Below are positions 12,527 through 14,388 of a DNA stretch of 14,388 bases, piece by piece (position 1 is the stretch's first letter; each line of letters opens with the position of its first letter). Origin of the DNA: S141-55 sp964422065 (GTDB lineage: Bacteria; Hydrothermota; Hydrothermia; WGAB01); assembly GCA_964422065.1 (NCBI GenBank), contig CAYQZW010000041.1, forward strand, positions 1 through 14,388, read 5' to 3'. The notes below the pieces were generated by a model that saw only the letters and a program-made list of their open reading frames with translations, was not told where the DNA came from and did no database searches. Position numbers and translations under genes: made by a program.

Positions 12527-13319
12527 GATCTCCAATATTGCCAAACTCTTAGGACTCACGCTCCTCAACATCCCCGAAGTCATTGAAGAAAAGAGCCGCG
12601 GCCAGCGGTCAATCCCCTACCGTCTGAAGGTAGACAACGCAGAGTTTGGTCAACTGATCCGATCTTTTGCTCCGGAAGTCACGGTCATCTTAGACAAAGT
12701 GGTCCCTGTCCTCGAAAAAAAGGATTTTGAAACGTGGCTCCAGACCCACGCTCCAGAGTTCCAGCACCTGGTCCTGGTCGGTGGGGAATCTAGTAAAATC
12801 CAGTATCCTGGGTATCATCCGATCGAAGCCGCCCACATCGCAAAGCGCTATTTTTCCCATCTTTATGGCATCACCATCTTCCGAAGGAACCACGAAGTGG
12901 ATCGTCTGATCCGGAAGACCCAAGCCGGGATGAAGGCCTTCATCTCGCAAATTGTCCTTGAGCCCGAAACGGCTGAGTCTGTGCTCCAATCCTACTGGAA
13001 ACGTTGCGAAGAACTCGGAATCGCCCCCAGCAAGATCTACATCAGCGTGGCCCCTGTGTCGCGTAAAAAAGACCTGGAATTCCTCAAGTGGCTCGGCGTC
13101 TATATCCCTCCTGAGACCGAGCAATGGCTTTTAGAAGATGAACGGAAGATGGAACGGAAGAGCCTGGACCTGATGGAGCGACTGGTCCAGAGATTTCGGC
13201 GCCTGGACGGCCCGATTGGGCTCAACGTGGAACACGTGATGTACAACAACCTCCAGGTGGCCGCCTACGCCATCCACTGTATCCAGGAGATGGAAAAATG
13301 GAACTCTACGTGTCATTGA
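12453..13319 (+). CDS. Methylenetetrahydrofolate reductase-like protein
   Basis: A 288-aa TIM-barrel protein of the MetF/MTHFR type, which makes or handles 5-methyl-tetrahydrofolate (or a related pterin) with flavin. Seen: ILTVIPPP at the start (MetF-like PP), LLNIPEV (37-43), HLVLVGGESS (105-114) with YPGYHPIEAAHIA, the IFRRNHEVDRLIRKTQAG loop and FISQIVLEPET (the K..AGA..F.TQ pattern of MTHFR), and WLGVYIPPE near the end. Similarity to textbook MetF is weak, so it may be a distinct branch. ATG 12453 has only a poor ribosome site; it overlaps the leader ORF at its start and the MetE N-domain gene by 22 nt at its end. Neighbours support a methionine-synthesis role. Confidence 0.72.
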   Translation: MDLILTVIPPPQEWDQTKVERKAFEISNIAKLLGLTLLNIPEVIEEKSRGQRSIPYRLKVDNAEFGQLIRSFAPEVTVILDKVVPVLEKKDFETWLQTHAPEFQHLVLVGGESSKIQYPGYHPIEAAHIAKRYFSHLYGITIFRRNHEVDRLIRKTQAGMKAFISQIVLEPETAESVLQSYWKRCEELGIAPSKIYISVAPVSRKKDLEFLKWLGVYIPPETEQWLLEDERKMERKSLDLMERLVQRFRRLDGPIGLNVEHVMYNNLQVAAYAIHCIQEMEKWNSTCH

Positions 13320-14215
13320 ACGGCAAGTATCCCCGAAGTGAAGCACTGATTCGGGTCACCCGGGACTATGATCGGGGGCGGGCCGACACCCAAGCCGTGG
13401 CTCAGGCTTATGCCTCAGACTACCAGGAGGTCCGTACCCTCCAAAACGGCTGGGCATGGAGGTCCGACGGCTTGCTCGTGTGGCAAGATCTCCTGCGCCC
13501 CTTCGCAGAACTCGTGCCCGGGACCCAGGTGCTCGGCCTGGTCCGATATTACGAAACCAACACCTTTTACCGGTTCCTCTCGTTCCCCAAATTCGCCCTC
13601 CACGTGGATTGGGACTCTTGGCTGAATGGGTATTTTCGTTTTGGGAACCTTGCCATCCTCCCAGGACCTACCCTCTTCACACGATTTTCCGAGGGGCTCA
13701 ATCTTCCCCAGATCTACACCCTTTTGACCGAAGTCATCGGAACCCTCAAGAAGAAGGGGTACCAGGTGTTTTACCTCCAGGAGCCTGAGTTGGTCTATTC
13801 CCGGGCATCTGAACTTCCTCCTGGCTACACGGATTTCCTCCGTCACGTCCGGAACCTCATTGAGCCGGGCCTTCTCATCGTCAACACGTATTTCGGATCT
13901 GTTGCACCGATTCAGAAAGCGTTGCTCCAATCGGAAGCCGATGGGATCGGCATTGACTTCAAAGCAAATGCCATAGAAGACATCATTGAACAGGGGTGGG
14001 ACCCCGAGAAGGGGCTGGTCGCCGGCATTGTGGATACGGAAAACTCTTATCTGGAACAACTTGCTGACGTCCAGGCCCTCCTCACACAAATCCAGGAGCA
14101 CCTTCGGCCCCGTTTCCTGGTGCTTACCGGCCATGCCGACTTTGAATTCTTGCCCCGAACGGTGGCCGACCAGAAGGCCGCGTTCCTGGCTCAGGTCAAG
14201 GAGGCACTGAAATGA
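13298..14215 (+). CDS. MetE N-terminal-domain-like protein (split cobalamin-independent methionine synthase)
   Basis: A 305-aa TIM-barrel protein matching the N-terminal half of MetE as a separate gene. Seen: GKYPRSEALIRVTRDYDRG (9-27), ETNTFYRF, NLAILPGPTLFTRFS (the PGPxTF motif), FYLQEPELVYSR (Glu after Gln, as in the QxDEP strand of MetE), IVNTYFGSV, GIGIDFKAN and LVAGIVDTENSYLE. E. coli MetE is one chain of about 750 aa; here the two halves are encoded by adjacent genes overlapping by ATGA, an arrangement known in archaea. The N-half normally helps bind methyl-folate. CAGGAGATGG gives the ribosome site. Confidence 0.78.
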   Translation: MELYVSLNGKYPRSEALIRVTRDYDRGRADTQAVAQAYASDYQEVRTLQNGWAWRSDGLLVWQDLLRPFAELVPGTQVLGLVRYYETNTFYRFLSFPKFALHVDWDSWLNGYFRFGNLAILPGPTLFTRFSEGLNLPQIYTLLTEVIGTLKKKGYQVFYLQEPELVYSRASELPPGYTDFLRHVRNLIEPGLLIVNTYFGSVAPIQKALLQSEADGIGIDFKANAIEDIIEQGWDPEKGLVAGIVDTENSYLEQLADVQALLTQIQEHLRPRFLVLTGHADFEFLPRTVADQKAAFLAQVKEALK

Positions 14216-14388
14216 TCCATCCGCTCTTAACACACGAAATCGGCTCGCTCGCCAAACCCAACTGGCGGGTCAAAGCCCTGCGCAATCGCCCCCTGGAAGA
14301 CTCAGACCTCCAAGAAGCCCAGGAGTGGGGAACCTTCCTGGGAATTGAGGTGGAAGAACTCCTGGATATCCTTCGTAAGCGGAAGCAC
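14212..14388 (+). CDS. MetE C-terminal catalytic domain-like protein, partial at window end
   Basis: The first 59 codons of a gene that runs off the right edge. It opens MIHPLLTHEIGSLAKPNWRVKALR; the THEIGSLAKPxWR start is the first strand and loop of the Meth_synt_2 (MetE C-domain) family in short, stand-alone methionine synthases. The domain's zinc-binding His/Cys residues lie beyond the window. AAGGAGG lies 8 nt before the ATG, which overlaps the N-domain gene stop by ATGA. Likely the catalytic partner transferring methyl to homocysteine. Methyl donor is not certain. Confidence 0.7.
   Translation, partial: MIHPLLTHEIGSLAKPNWRVKALRNRPLEDSDLQEAQEWGTFLGIEVEELLDILRKRKH

Noticed and set aside
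1..14388. Insertion sequence, prophage or plasmid origin
   Set aside because: No transposase, integrase, phage or replication genes and no terminal repeats were seen.

Overview
The window looks like a chromosomal piece of a Gram-negative, respiring, metal-exposed bacterium. The evidence is an outer-membrane beta-barrel cytochrome, several c-type haem proteins, a Rieske protein and strong AGGAGG ribosome sites; base composition is G+C-rich by eye. The taxon cannot be fixed from the sequence. A Nitrospirota- or NC10-like lineage is a guess based on the gene mix. No rRNA, tRNA, transposase or integrase was seen.

Left edge (1-705, minus strand): purS and the front part of purQ. purQ loses its C-terminal third where a CRISPR-type direct repeat (2-38) begins. 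This is either a real rearrangement or an assembly join.

Metal/redox island (888-12310, plus strand): a Met-rich Spy/CnrR-like periplasmic protein, a HAD phosphatase, a one-haem membrane protein with a calcium-type repeat, and a His-tailed YHS protein. These are followed by a Met-rich cytochrome c, a Cyc2-like cytochrome-porin fusion and an orphan Tat-type Rieske protein that appears to start at ACG. Then come a class I methyltransferase, a DUF2231 membrane protein, a 41-aa membrane peptide, an OsmC-like protein, a frameshifted small secreted protein, an isoprenylcysteine-methyltransferase-like membrane protein, a secreted rhodanese/beta-propeller fusion and a CopB-type (CPH) copper ATPase ending in a strong terminator. 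Three promoters in the island (before the Met-rich gene, the YHS gene and the methyltransferase gene) carry the same palindrome, TACTA-N7-TAGTA, at or just after the -10 box. They therefore look like one regulon whose regulator is not in the window.

Right part (12370-14388, plus strand): a methionine/one-carbon operon with its own promoter. It holds a methylenetetrahydrofolate-reductase-like protein and a methionine synthase MetE split into separate N-terminal and C-terminal genes, the last cut by the window edge. A short, well-initiated ORF overlaps the start of the first gene in another frame.

Working model (inference): copper or another soft metal induces the island. CopB, the YHS protein and the Met-rich proteins bind and export metal. 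The Cyc2-like porin, the small cytochromes and the Rieske protein could carry electrons across the envelope. The OsmC-like, rhodanese-propeller and methyltransferase proteins could deal with thiol and lipid/quinone chemistry under metal stress.
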